From contig CACZEL010000002.1 in assembly GCA_902780235.1 (NCBI GenBank), positions 88,069-152,068 on the forward strand: 64,000 bases of DNA. Direction: 5' to 3'. This DNA is from an uncultured Bacteroidales bacterium. Its GTDB lineage: Bacteria; Bacteroidota; Bacteroidia; Bacteroidales; Paludibacteraceae. Under the pieces are notes generated by a model that had not been told where the DNA came from, searched no databases, and saw nothing but the letters and a program-made list of their open reading frames with translations. Shown piece by piece: positions 17,822 through 26,338 of the stretch. A program made the position numbers and the translations under genes. Numbering within the stretch: position 1 is the first letter of the stretch; each line of letters starts with the position of its first letter.

Positions 17822-18835
17822 GTGAACGAGAAATCCATTGAAAATAGAGGCGAGATAATTATTTATCGTGCGGAAGATAACACGGTACAACTCGATGTGC
17901 GCATGGAGAACGAAACCGTGTGGCTGAGTTTGAATCAATTGGCTATGCTATTTGATCGTGATAAATCTGTTATATCTCGTCACATTAAGCGTATCTTCGA
18001 GACTGAAGAACTCAATCCGAAAGAGGTTGTTGCATTTTTTGCAACTACCACTCAACATGGCTTTATGAAAGGCCAGACGCAGCTACATGAGGTGACATAT
18101 TATAACTTGGACATGATAATTTCCGTCGGCTATCGTGTTAACTCTAAGCGTGCTGTGGCATTCCGTCAATGGTCAACTAAGATACTTAAGGATTATCTCA
18201 TCAAAGGCTATGCTATCAATGAGAAGATTCGTCGTGAGCAGTTGTCGGATCTGCGGCAGTTGGTTCAGATTGTAGGAAGGACGGTACAAAGTAAAGCGGT
18301 AGAGAGCGAGGATGAGACGCAAGCTATTTTTGATGTCGTATTGGATTACACGTACGCGTTGGACACGCTTGATAACTATGATTACGAGCGTCTGACCGTC
18401 AAAGAGACCACGCCTGAAGAACGCTTCCATGCTACATATGAGAACGCGATGCAAACGATTAGTGCGCTGCGTGAGAAATTCGGCGGTAGCACTTTGTTTG
18501 GCAACGAAAAAGATGATTCGTTCAAAAGCAGTATAGGTCAGATTTATCAGACCTTTGGAGGTTCAGACCTCTATCCGAGTGTGGAGGAGAAAGCGGCGAT
18601 GTTGTTGTATTTAGTGACCAAGAATCACTCTTTTTCGGATGGCAACAAACGTATAGCAGCAACTTTGTTCCTCTGGTTCTTGAACAACAACGGCATTCTC
18701 TACCGCGAAGATGGCACCAAACGTCTGGCGGACAATACCCTTGTCGCGCTAACCCTTATGATTGCTGAAAGCCGCACAGAAGAAAAAGACACCATGGTCA
18801 AAGTAGTAGTGAATTTGATTAACCAAAAGAACTAA
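17822..18835 (+). CDS. RhuM-family protein with C-terminal Fic/Doc domain
   Basis: About 337 residues. The N-terminal part (GEIIIYRAEDNTVQLDVR, then ETVWLSLNQLAMLFDRDKS) is the RhuM domain with a helix-turn-helix-like stretch. The C-terminal part has the Fic/Doc active-site motif HSFSDGNKR. Fic enzymes transfer AMP or phosphate to target proteins. RhuM-Fic proteins are common on islands and may act as toxin-like modules; no antitoxin gene is seen next to it. I choose GTG 17822, since homologous proteins start just before GEIIIY; ATG 17783 would add 13 residues and overlap a palindrome. The gene sits as an insert between uxaC and the rest of the hexuronate genes, which suggests acquisition. 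Confidence 0.8.
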   Translation: MNEKSIENRGEIIIYRAEDNTVQLDVRMENETVWLSLNQLAMLFDRDKSVISRHIKRIFETEELNPKEVVAFFATTTQHGFMKGQTQLHEVTYYNLDMIISVGYRVNSKRAVAFRQWSTKILKDYLIKGYAINEKIRREQLSDLRQLVQIVGRTVQSKAVESEDETQAIFDVVLDYTYALDTLDNYDYERLTVKETTPEERFHATYENAMQTISALREKFGGSTLFGNEKDDSFKSSIGQIYQTFGGSDLYPSVEEKAAMLLYLVTKNHSFSDGNKRIAATLFLWFLNNNGILYREDGTKRLADNTLVALTLMIAESRTEEKDTMVKVVVNLINQKN

Positions 18836-18893
18836 GAAGATGTAATATAATAAAGCAAGAAATTGTTTAATTGGATAAAACGAATAATTATCT

Positions 18894-20327
18894 ATGAAAA
18901 AATCAATCTTTCTTTTAATCATTTTGGTTTGTGCGATGAGTGCTCAGGCATATGATTTCAAAGTTGCTAATGATGACGGTTGTGAAATTGCCTACAATAT
19001 CAACTCCGACGGAGCAACCGTATCTGTGACATATACTGACATAGGAGATCAAACGAATTATGCAGATTTTCAGTGTGATACAATGCGTATCCCTGAATCT
19101 GTAGTCTATGAAAACAAACAATATGTTGTTGCCGGTTTAGGGAATCGGTGTTTCAGATTCCTGAATCCGGATATTAAAGTATTGGTGTTGCCTGCTACTA
19201 TTGATACTATTCCTTTTTTTGCAAAATACAATGGAGAATACTTTGCTGAAGGTGGTGCTTTGCATGGGACTGGTCTGCATTCCATTATAATGGCGGAAAA
19301 TTGTCCTAAATACGCTACAGAAGACGGTATTCTGTATTCCAAAGACAAGAAAGTATTGCTTGCCTATCCGGCAGGAAATCCAAAAGATTCTGTTGTCTTA
19401 GAGGAAGGGATTATAATGTTGGGCTACGGTTCTATGGCTTACGCAAAAAATATTAGATACCTTGAATTGCCCTTAACGTTGAAAGAGTTAGGAGATGAAG
19501 CTCTGGAAGAAGTGAATGCTCTTACGCATTTAGTTATTAAAGATAGTGTAGAACGGATTGGTGATTGGGCTTTTGCATGCAGGCAACTGGCTCATCTTAC
19601 CATTGGGAGCGGAGTAAAGGACGTGGGCATGAACTTTATTGTATCTCCTTTAATTTTTGGCAGAAAAGAATTTGACATTCATATATATTCGAGAGTCGTC
19701 ACTCCCCCTGCCATTTATAATTGGACGGATCAATATCCGTTTATAAGTGAACTTCCGCGCGAAAGAACATATCTCTACGTACCTGCAAAAAGTATAAATG
19801 CATATAGACAAGCAACCGGTTGGAACCAGTTGCCAAATATCTTGCCTATCGAACCGCCTGTTGTTACCGGCATAGATAATGTGCAGGTGTCGTGGGTGCA
19901 GAATTTCTCTGCAACGGGCTATGTCTGGATTCTCTATACGGACGAGGCACACACGCAGCGGTATATGACGCTTACCTTTGATGCAAACGGACATTTGACA
20001 GGTATTGACTTGGCGGGAAATCAAGCACCAGCACGTGTACCGGCTTTGAATGAAGAGGACGAAGAAGAATCAACGCAATTCGCAGAGTATTACTCGTTTA
20101 CGATTACAGGTCTCTCTGCGAACACGACCTATTATTTCGTCCGCCAGAGCCTGAACGGAACAGATGTTATTGACGAGGAAAACGGTACATTTGAAACACT
20201 ATCCAGTACTGAGGCTATTGAAAAAATCAACGATGCCTCTGCTCCCATAAAAGTCATCAGCAACGGTGGTATATTTATTAAACAAGGTGATAAAACCTAT
20301 ACTCTCCAAGGTCAAGAGGTAAGATGA
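18894..20327 (+). CDS. Secreted BspA-like leucine-rich-repeat protein with FnIII-like domain
   Basis: 477 residues. Signal peptide (about 1-19, ending SAQA). BspA-type LRR_5 repeats span about 60-260 (for example HLVIKDSVERIGDWAFA). A fibronectin III-like domain follows at about 320-430 (TITGLSANTTYYF). The C-terminal tail NGGIFIKQGDKTYTLQGQEV resembles the start of a type IX secretion sorting domain and is shared in pattern with the protein at 56.8 kb. Probably surface-exposed and adhesive; the ligand is unknown. The 3' end overlaps the next gene by ATGA. Codons are more A/T-rich than in its neighbours, consistent with recent gain. Confidence 0.82.
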   Translation: MKKSIFLLIILVCAMSAQAYDFKVANDDGCEIAYNINSDGATVSVTYTDIGDQTNYADFQCDTMRIPESVVYENKQYVVAGLGNRCFRFLNPDIKVLVLPATIDTIPFFAKYNGEYFAEGGALHGTGLHSIIMAENCPKYATEDGILYSKDKKVLLAYPAGNPKDSVVLEEGIIMLGYGSMAYAKNIRYLELPLTLKELGDEALEEVNALTHLVIKDSVERIGDWAFACRQLAHLTIGSGVKDVGMNFIVSPLIFGRKEFDIHIYSRVVTPPAIYNWTDQYPFISELPRERTYLYVPAKSINAYRQATGWNQLPNILPIEPPVVTGIDNVQVSWVQNFSATGYVWILYTDEAHTQRYMTLTFDANGHLTGIDLAGNQAPARVPALNEEDEEESTQFAEYYSFTITGLSANTTYYFVRQSLNGTDVIDEENGTFETLSSTEAIEKINDASAPIKVISNGGIFIKQGDKTYTLQGQEVR

Positions 20328-20671
20328 AAGCGAAGTGGGTGAATATAGTGGATAGCTTGCAGGGGAATGTGGATCAGAGACATTATGCACGGCGGATTCC
20401 GGGAAACGGGGAATACGGGGCAGTGTGTGCGAAGCCGGAGTTGAGCAAGAGGGTCAAAAAGGCAAAAGCGGAACACCCGACGGCAAAGGCCTTTGCGGAG
20501 CTGATGGCGGAGACAAAGGCAATCATGCATGATCCGGAGCGGAAAGCAGAATGGCAGGCTCGATATGAGGAGGCACTAAAGAAAGCGAGGAAATATAACA
20601 AGCCTATACAAGGACGGCTGTACGATTATATCAAGCATGAGTTGAGTGAAGAGCGTAAGGGTAAAGGATAA
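20324..20671 (+). CDS. Hypothetical basic protein, 115 residues
   Basis: Not recognised. It is Lys/Arg-rich and largely helical by composition (AKAFAELMAETKAIMHD, then WQARYEEALKKARKY), with no signal peptide, membrane helix or Cys cluster. The ATGA overlap with the surface-protein gene suggests cotranslation, but the product looks cytoplasmic. It opens with WVNIVDSLQGNVDQRHYARR, which might be a DNA- or RNA-contacting face; that is a guess. It is likely real because of its codon pattern and its coupling to the upstream gene. Confidence 0.6.
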   Translation: MKAKWVNIVDSLQGNVDQRHYARRIPGNGEYGAVCAKPELSKRVKKAKAEHPTAKAFAELMAETKAIMHDPERKAEWQARYEEALKKARKYNKPIQGRLYDYIKHELSEERKGKG

Positions 20672-20772
20672 AGGACGGCCTGCGGCCTACAGGACGCGGC
20701 AAGCCGCTACAGAGGAAAGTGAAAGGATGAAAACAGGGTATTCTCCCGTAGATGTTAGGGTGACGTCATAGT

Positions 20773-20838
20773 GAGCACCCGATGAGCATCCGATGAGCAC
20801 CCGATCAGCATCCGATGGAGACAGATGGAAGACAGGTG
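20773..20838. repeat. 11-bp tandem array, 4 + 2 units (GAGCAYCCGAT)
   Basis: Four 11-mers alternating CACCC and CATCC, followed without a break by two 11-mers of a second type (GGAGACAGATG, GAAGACAGGTG). It fills most of the 261-bp gap before kdgK; I see no gene or promoter in that gap. Confidence 0.88.
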
Positions 20839-20932
20839 GAGGTATGTCGGAAATTCCGACAAACCACTTGAAAGAGAAAACAAATAGCAAATAACAATTA
20901 ACACAAATATAAATCATTTAATTTTTAGATCT

Positions 20933-21963
20933 ATGGCTAAAATTATTACGTTGGGCGAGATTATGCTCCGCCTGAGTCCGGAAGGACAAGATCGTTTCAT
21001 TCAGTCTGATCATTTCCGTATCATCCCCGGTGGTGGTGAGGCTAACGTGGCTATTTCGTGCGCTAACTACGGTCACGAGGCGTATCTGGTTACCAAACTG
21101 CCGAAACATGAGATCGGTCAGATTGCTGTTAACTCGCTGCGTCGTTACGGCGTGAAGGACGATTATATCGTTCGTGGCGGTGACCGCGTGGGTCTGTATT
21201 ACTGCGAGACAGGTGCTTCGATGCGTCCGTCGAAGGTTATCTACGACCGTGCACACAGCGCTATCGCTGAGGCTGATCCGAAGGATTTTGACTTCGACAA
21301 GATCATGGAAGGTGCAGCATGGTTCCACTGGAGCGGTATCACTCCGGCTATCCTATCTCGGACAAGGCTGCTGAGATCACGAAACTCGCTTGCGAGGCTG
21401 CAAAACGTCACGGCGTAACCGTATCGGTTGACCTGAACTTCCGTAAGAAACTGTGGACCAGCGAGAAAGCTATCTCGATCATGCGTCCGTTGATGAAGTA
21501 CGTGGATGTATGTATCGGTAACGAGGAAGATGCAGAGCTGTGTCTCGGCTTCAAGCCCGATGCAGATGTAGAAGGCGGCGAGACCAACGCTGAGGGCTAC
21601 AAGGGCATCTTCGAGCAGATGATGAAAGAGTTCGGCTTCAAGTATGTTGTTTCGACGCTTCGCGAGAGCTACAGCGCTACTTTCAACGGCTGGAAGGCAA
21701 TGATCTACAACGGTAAGGAGTTCTATCAGAGCAAGCGTTACGAGATCAACCCGATCATCGACCGCGTAGGTGGTGGTGACAGCTTCTCCGGCGGTCTGAT
21801 CCACGGTATGCTCAAGTATCCGGATAACCAGGGTGCAGCTCTTGAGTTCGCAGTGGCTGCTTCGGCTCTGAAGCACACCATCAACGGCGACTACAACCTT
21901 GTCAGCGAGGATGAGGTCCTGAGCCTTGCAGGTGGTAACGCGAATGGACGAGTTCAAAGATAA
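20933..21963 (+). pseudogene. kdgK: 2-keto-3-deoxygluconate kinase, frameshifted by 5-bp duplication
   Basis: PfkB-family sugar kinase, normally phosphorylating 2-keto-3-deoxygluconate to KDPG. The frame is intact from ATG 20933 (GEIMLRLSPEG) to residue about 141. It is then broken by a tandem duplication CTATC-CTATC at 21348-21357; translation as written ends at 21418. Removing one 5-bp copy restores a single 341-residue reading frame to 21963, including the C-terminal anion-hole/catalytic motif GGGDSFSGGL. It lies directly before kdgA and the hexuronate carrier. Either the gene is inactive, or it switches by slippage, or this is a sequencing/assembly error. The remainder shows no other damage, which argues that the change is very recent or artefactual. 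Confidence 0.88.
21348..21357. repeat. 5-bp tandem duplication breaking kdgK
   Basis: CTATC occurs twice head to tail, where the protein family expects an alignment with a single copy (TPAISDKAAE). Confidence 0.9.
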
Positions 21964-21966
21964 ATC

Positions 21967-21998
21967 CGATATATCGATATTTCGATAAATCGATATAC
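21967..21998. repeat. 8-bp tandem array, 4 units (CGATANAT)
   Basis: Four 8-mers starting 4 bp after the kdgK stop. Another CGA-type 8-mer array follows kdgA, so the gene is bracketed by related arrays. Confidence 0.9.
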
Positions 21999-22024
21999 CG
22001 AAGTTTTAACAAGAAAAGAAAATT

Positions 22025-22693
22025 ATGGCTAAATTCGATAAATTTGAGGTGATGGCCAAGATTAAGGCTGCACCGATGGTTCCTGTTTTCTACCACAAAG
22101 ATGTAGAGGTTTGCAAGAACGTGATTAAGGCTTGTTACGAAGGCGGCGTGCGCGCTTTCGAGTTCACCAACCGTGGTGATTTTGCACATGAGGTGTTCGG
22201 TGAATTGAGCAAGTGGGTAGCTGTTGAGTGTCCGGAACTGGCACTCGGTATCGGTAGCGTGGTAGATGCTCCGACCGCTGCTCTGTACTTGCAGTTGGGT
22301 GCTAACTTCGTTGTAGGTCCGTTGTTCAACAAGGATATCGCAGTTGTCTGCAACCGTCGTTGCGTGACGTATTGTCCGGGTTGCTTGACACCGAGCGAGA
22401 TCGGTGCTGCACAGGAAGTGGGTTGCGACTTCACGAAAGTGTTCCCGGGTGATGTAGTAGGTCCGAACCTCGTGAAGGGTCTGATGGCTCCGATGCCGTG
22501 GTCGAAGATCATGGTTACCGGCGGTGTGGCTCCGGAGAAAGAGAACCTCGAGAAATGGTTCGCAGCAGGTGTTTACTGCGTCGGCATGGGCAGCAAGTTG
22601 TTCCCGAGCGACAAAGTAAAAGCCGGCGACTGGGCTTATGTTACCGATAAGTGCAAAGAGTGCTTTGAGATTATTGCTAATTGTAAAAAATAA
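22025..22693 (+). CDS. kdgA: KDPG/KHG aldolase
   Basis: 222 residues. Cleaves 2-keto-3-deoxy-6-phosphogluconate to pyruvate and glyceraldehyde-3-phosphate. Class I aldolase barrel with the Glu in [12 protein letters not shown] and the Schiff-base Lys in [18 protein letters not shown] is the family signature and VTGGVAP binds phosphate. Length is normal. The gene sits between kdgK and an MFS hexuronate carrier with 8-bp arrays on both sides, forming a kdgK-kdgA-carrier group. Confidence 0.95.
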   Translation: MAKFDKFEVMAKIKAAPMVPVFYHKDVEVCKNVIKACYEGGVRAFEFTNRGDFAHEVFGELSKWVAVECPELALGIGSVVDAPTAALYLQLGANFVVGPLFNKDIAVVCNRRCVTYCPGCLTPSEIGAAQEVGCDFTKVFPGDVVGPNLVKGLMAPMPWSKIMVTGGVAPEKENLEKWFAAGVYCVGMGSKLFPSDKVKAGDWAYVTDKCKECFEIIANCKK

Positions 22694-22695
22694 TC

Positions 22696-22727
22696 CGATA
22701 TATCGAGAAATCGAGATATCGAAATAT
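22696..22727. repeat. 8-bp tandem array, 4 units (CGANATAT)
   Basis: Four 8-mers between kdgA and the MFS gene. Same length and CGA start as the array before kdgA, but different inner bases. Confidence 0.9.
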
Positions 22728-22750
22728 CGAATCTTTTAAAGAAAACAAAA

Positions 22751-24202
22751 ATGAATGACGTTAAGAAAGCTGTCATGACCAACTGGCGTTGGGTCATGTG
22801 TGCGATGCTCTTCTTCGCCACCACGGTCAATTATATGGACCGCCAAGTGCTGTCCCTGACCTTCAAAGAGTTCATTCAACCGGAATTCCACTGGACGGAT
22901 AACCATTATGGAACGATCACCGGTGTGTTCTCTATCGCGTACGCTATCTTCTGCCTCTTCGCCGGTAAGTTCATCGACTGGATGGGTACGAAGAAGGGTT
23001 ACCTCTGGGCGATTGTTATCTGGTCGCTGGGAGCTGTGATGCACGCAGGTTGCGGTATTGCTACCACTTGGTTCGTGAATGGTGTGGACAGCGTAGAGGC
23101 TTTGCGTGCCGTAGAAGCAGGTTCTGCTCTCGCCAGTTCGATAGCGATGGTGAGTGTGTGGCTGTTCTTGGCTTGCCGTATGATCTTGGGTCTCGGTGAG
23201 GCAGGTAACTTCCCTGCTGCCATCAAGGTAACCGCAGAGTATTTCCCGAAAAAAGACCGTGCTTTTGCTACTGCATTGTTCAACGCTGGTGCATCAGTTG
23301 GAGCGCTCGCTGCTCCGGCTACTATCCCTCTGTTGGCGAAAGCTATGGGATGGGAAATGGCGTTCATCATCATCGGTGCGCTGGGCTTCCTGTGGGCCGG
23401 TATCTGGGTGTTTGTCTATGACAAACCGCAAGAGAGCAAGCATGTGAACGAGGCAGAATTGGCTTATATCCACTCGGACGAGGCTGAGGCTCCGAAAGAG
23501 GCTGTCAAGGAAGAGAAACAGATGTCCTTCAAAGAGGCTTTCAAGCACAAACAGACATGGTCGTTTGCGTTTGGTAAGTTCATGACGGATGGTGTTTGGT
23601 GGTTCTTCCTCTTCTGGGCTCCGGCTTATTTCCAGGATCAGTTCGGTATCAAGGCTTCCGATCCGCAAGGTATCGCGTTGATTTTCACGCTCTATGCCAT
23701 CGTGACGGTAGTATCGTTGTTCGGTGGATACCTGCCGAAGATCTTCGTGGAGAAGAAAGGCATGGAGCCTTATGCGGGTCGTATGTTGGCGATGTTGATC
23801 TTCGCCTTCTTCCCGATCATTGCCCTCTTCGCTCAACCGTTGGGCGGCATCTGGGGACCGTGGGCAGTAGCCATCATCATTGGTATCGTAGGCGCAGCTC
23901 ACCAGAGTTGGAGTGCGAACATCTTCTCGACCACAGGTGACATGTTCCCGAAATCGGCAGTAGCTACTATTACCGGTATCGGAGCTATGGCCGGTGGTAT
24001 CGGTTCGTTCCTGATCAACAAGGGTTCGGGTATGCTCTTTACCCACGCAGAAGAGATGGGTGAAGCATTCCAGTTCATGGGCTTCAGTGGCAAACCGGCA
24101 GGATACATGATTATCTTCTGCATCTGTGCCGTTGCTTACCTGATCGGCTGGACGGTAATGAAAACTTTAGTGCCGAAGTACGAGCCGGTAGTGGTTAAAT
24201 AA
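22751..24202 (+). CDS. exuT: MFS hexuronate-type transporter
   Basis: 483 residues with twelve predicted membrane helices and a charged central loop (about 235-260). The N-terminal VNYMDRQVLSLTF and LGLGEAGNFPAAIKV motifs place it in the anion:cation symporter branch, which includes ExuT (galacturonate/glucuronate) and related sugar-acid carriers. Its position after kdgK and kdgA supports hexuronate or 2-keto-3-deoxygluconate as substrate; the exact choice cannot be read from sequence. The 3' end overlaps convergent aroC by 8 bp. Confidence 0.88.
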   Translation: MNDVKKAVMTNWRWVMCAMLFFATTVNYMDRQVLSLTFKEFIQPEFHWTDNHYGTITGVFSIAYAIFCLFAGKFIDWMGTKKGYLWAIVIWSLGAVMHAGCGIATTWFVNGVDSVEALRAVEAGSALASSIAMVSVWLFLACRMILGLGEAGNFPAAIKVTAEYFPKKDRAFATALFNAGASVGALAAPATIPLLAKAMGWEMAFIIIGALGFLWAGIWVFVYDKPQESKHVNEAELAYIHSDEAEAPKEAVKEEKQMSFKEAFKHKQTWSFAFGKFMTDGVWWFFLFWAPAYFQDQFGIKASDPQGIALIFTLYAIVTVVSLFGGYLPKIFVEKKGMEPYAGRMLAMLIFAFFPIIALFAQPLGGIWGPWAVAIIIGIVGAAHQSWSANIFSTTGDMFPKSAVATITGIGAMAGGIGSFLINKGSGMLFTHAEEMGEAFQFMGFSGKPAGYMIIFCICAVAYLIGWTVMKTLVPKYEPVVVK

Positions 24203-25127
24203 ACTGAATAATAGTTAAAGCCGTCATGGCTTCGACGACGGGCACGGCGCGAGTGGCAACACACGCGTCGTGTCTTCCTTTTACACCGGCTTTGGGAGTG
24301 GAAGGCGTGGGTTTGAAGACGCAGCGGAAGACGATCTCTGAACCATCGGAGATGCCACCGGAGATGCCGCCGGAGAGGTGGTTGATGGCAGAGCCGGGTT
24401 GGGTGACACCTCTAAAACCGGTACCGTACTCAAAGCCTTTGCAGGCATTGATGCTCATGACGGCAAAAGCGAGGTGGGCTTGCAGTTTGTCGAAGATGGG
24501 TTCACCTGTACCGACGGGCAGACCGTTGATACGGCACTCGATGATGCCGCCGATCGAGTCACCGTCTTTCTGATACGTGGCGATCGTGTCGGCGAATTTT
24601 GCCGGATCGGTCTCTGCGCCTACTTGAACCAAGGTCGCTGAGATACAGATTCCTTTTTGTGCCAATTGCTGTTTGGCGATACAGCCGGCCACAACGCGGG
24701 CTGCTGTTTCGCGGGCTGAGGCTCTACCGCCGCCTCTCCAATCGCGGATACCGTATTTCTGTTCATAGACCCGATCGGCATGGCCGACGCGATAGGTGTG
24801 CTTAAATATTTCGTAATCCTCCGGTCGTGCGTCTTTATTGCGAATGATAAAAGCGATCGGTGTACCGAGGGTCACTAAAGAACTTTGGCTGTTGGCTGTT
24901 GGCTGTTGGCTTATCACCCCTGAGAGCCATTCCACTTCGTCGGGTTCGTTTTTGGCACGAGCGGAGGCACCTACCACTCCTTTTCCGGCACGGCGCTCCA
25001 ACTCTTCGCGGATCTTCTCGAAGTTAATAGGAAGACCTGCAGGTACGCCGTCCAGTACACCGCCTATCGCTGCTCCGTGGGACTCACCGAAGCTCGTAAA
25101 CGTCCATTTTTCGCCAAATGTATTCAT
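24195..25127 (-). CDS. aroC: Chorismate synthase, compact form
   Basis: 310 residues against about 355-360 for most bacteria. Converts EPSP to chorismate with reduced FMN. Signatures present: SFGESHGAAIGGVLDG at the N terminus, RDWRGGGRASARETAARV in the middle, and GRHDACVATRAVPVVEA at the C terminus. The shortening is mainly in the loops between about residues 170 and 290, where other family members have insertions. Residues about 72-81 (SQQPTANSQS) come from a heptamer array. All core motifs remain, so activity is likely. It has its own promoter, divergent from the PCMD gene. Confidence 0.92.
   Translation of the reverse strand: MNTFGEKWTFTSFGESHGAAIGGVLDGVPAGLPINFEKIREELERRAGKGVVGASARAKNEPDEVEWLSGVISQQPTANSQSSLVTLGTPIAFIIRNKDARPEDYEIFKHTYRVGHADRVYEQKYGIRDWRGGGRASARETAARVVAGCIAKQQLAQKGICISATLVQVGAETDPAKFADTIATYQKDGDSIGGIIECRINGLPVGTGEPIFDKLQAHLAFAVMSINACKGFEYGTGFRGVTQPGSAINHLSGGISGGISDGSEIVFRCVFKPTPSTPKAGVKGRHDACVATRAVPVVEAMTALTIIQFI
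24885..24912. repeat. 7-bp tandem array, 4 units (TTGGCTG), coding
   Basis: Three exact TTGGCTG and one TTGGCTT within aroC. On the coding strand it reads as Gln/Pro/Asn/Ser-rich codons in a surface loop. Confidence 0.9.
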
Positions 25128-25146
25128 TGCTCATTTATTTTCGGCA

Positions 25147-25177
25147 CAAAAGTACTAAAATATTTGCATATATGCAA
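25147..25177 (-). promoter_or_regulatory. aroC promoter
   Basis: Minus-strand TTG, 20 bp, TACTTTTG. Its TTG is one end of the palindrome TTGCATATATGCAA (25164-25177), whose other end is the TTG of the opposite promoter. Confidence 0.78.
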
Positions 25178-25194
25178 ATTATTTTGTAACTTTG
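25164..25194 (+). promoter_or_regulatory. Promoter of the PCMD gene
   Basis: TTG (25164), 20 bp, TAACTTTG (25187-25194). It shares the 14-bp palindrome with the aroC promoter, so RNA polymerase cannot occupy both at once. Confidence 0.78.
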
Positions 25195-25224
25195 CGCCAA
25201 ATTTTATAAATAGAAAGGTGAAAA

Positions 25225-26322
25225 ATGAAAATTGAAAGGATAAATATAACTATTATATTCTTATTTGCTCTTCTTCAGCCGCTTTCGGCGCAGCAGTTGC
25301 CGGATAATCATTTTGAGAACTGGTCGGATAAATTCAAGAACGACGCTCAGCTGGTAGATTGGCATGGCAGTAATGTGTACCAAGTCGGTTCGAAATTCAC
25401 GTTTATGTATCAGAAACCGGGTCGTACGGGTTTTTGCGCGTACGTGACCGATCGGTCTATCGGTATCCCGAAACTGAACTTGGGTGCTACAGGTCCCGGA
25501 TATATGAGTTTAGGTGTGCCTTGGCAATACCTGAAGGGTTTGAATCTGAATAGTGCGACGGCGGGTACGGAAGGTGGTATCAATTGGAAATACCGCCCGG
25601 ACACGATGTCGGTATGGATCAAGCGTGTGGGACCGGCGACCGATATAGAGGATTTTCATTTGTTGTACTATTCATGGATCGGTACTGCCAAGAGTTCGCA
25701 GTACAAGAATAAAGTAGGCGGTTGCACGACCACGGAGCGTATCAACGAGGAGTCGGACATCCGTTCGGCGACAGACGGCAACGAGTGCGGCATTGACCAA
25801 CCGGTGAAGCAGGTAGCGGAAGGGTGGTATCGTGCGCGTGCGAAATATAATGAGTGGACGCAGATCAAGGTGCCTATCCTGTATAAGAACGACGGTCGTC
25901 CGACGATGTGTAACGTCATTTTCTCGGCGGGTAACTATCCGGCTTTTCGCGCCAACGATGGTTTGTATGACGGCAACGCGCTGTATGTGGATGATGTGGA
26001 ACTGATCTACTCGTCCCGTATTGACAAACTGACCATCAACGGCAAGGAATGGAAGGGTTTTAACCCAAACAGCGAGAAAGAGCAAGTGGTTAAGTTATCT
26101 GAGCTGGGTGTACAGACTTCGGAAATCAGGATAGCCGGCTATCGGGGTATCGGTACGCTGATCAATATCAAAGGCGAGAAGGCGAAATTCAACGGCCGCA
26201 AACTGGATACGCAGGAGATGACCGTGATGCCCGGTGAGATCAACGGCAAACCGTGGGTGATCACCGTAAAAGCGGAAGACGGAAGCAGTGCACACACGTA
26301 TAAGGTGAGAGTTGAAAGGTGA
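25225..26322 (+). CDS. Secreted PCMD-domain protein
   Basis: 365 residues. Signal peptide (about 1-24, ending LSAQ). The main part (about 30-260) resembles the PCMD domain (putative carbohydrate metabolism domain) of Bacteroidetes: it opens with HFENWSD and ends with NALYVDDVELIY, a jelly-roll-like carbohydrate-binding pattern. A short Ig-like tail ends ITVKAEDGSSAHTYKVRV. No lipobox Cys and no catalytic residues are recognised, so a glycan-binding or surface-layer role is likely but unproven. The stop codon falls inside a heptamer array that leads into the glycosyltransferase gene. Confidence 0.75.
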   Translation: MKIERINITIIFLFALLQPLSAQQLPDNHFENWSDKFKNDAQLVDWHGSNVYQVGSKFTFMYQKPGRTGFCAYVTDRSIGIPKLNLGATGPGYMSLGVPWQYLKGLNLNSATAGTEGGINWKYRPDTMSVWIKRVGPATDIEDFHLLYYSWIGTAKSSQYKNKVGGCTTTERINEESDIRSATDGNECGIDQPVKQVAEGWYRARAKYNEWTQIKVPILYKNDGRPTMCNVIFSAGNYPAFRANDGLYDGNALYVDDVELIYSSRIDKLTINGKEWKGFNPNSEKEQVVKLSELGVQTSEIRIAGYRGIGTLINIKGEKAKFNGRKLDTQEMTVMPGEINGKPWVITVKAEDGSSAHTYKVRVER

Positions 26323-26332
26323 AAAGTGAAAG
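26312..26332. repeat. 7-bp tandem array, 3 units (TTGAAAG/GTGAAAR)
   Basis: Same unit type as the array at 3.73 kb. It covers the PCMD stop codon (26320-26322) and precedes the GTG start at 26339. Confidence 0.82.
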
Positions 26333-26338
26333 GGAATA

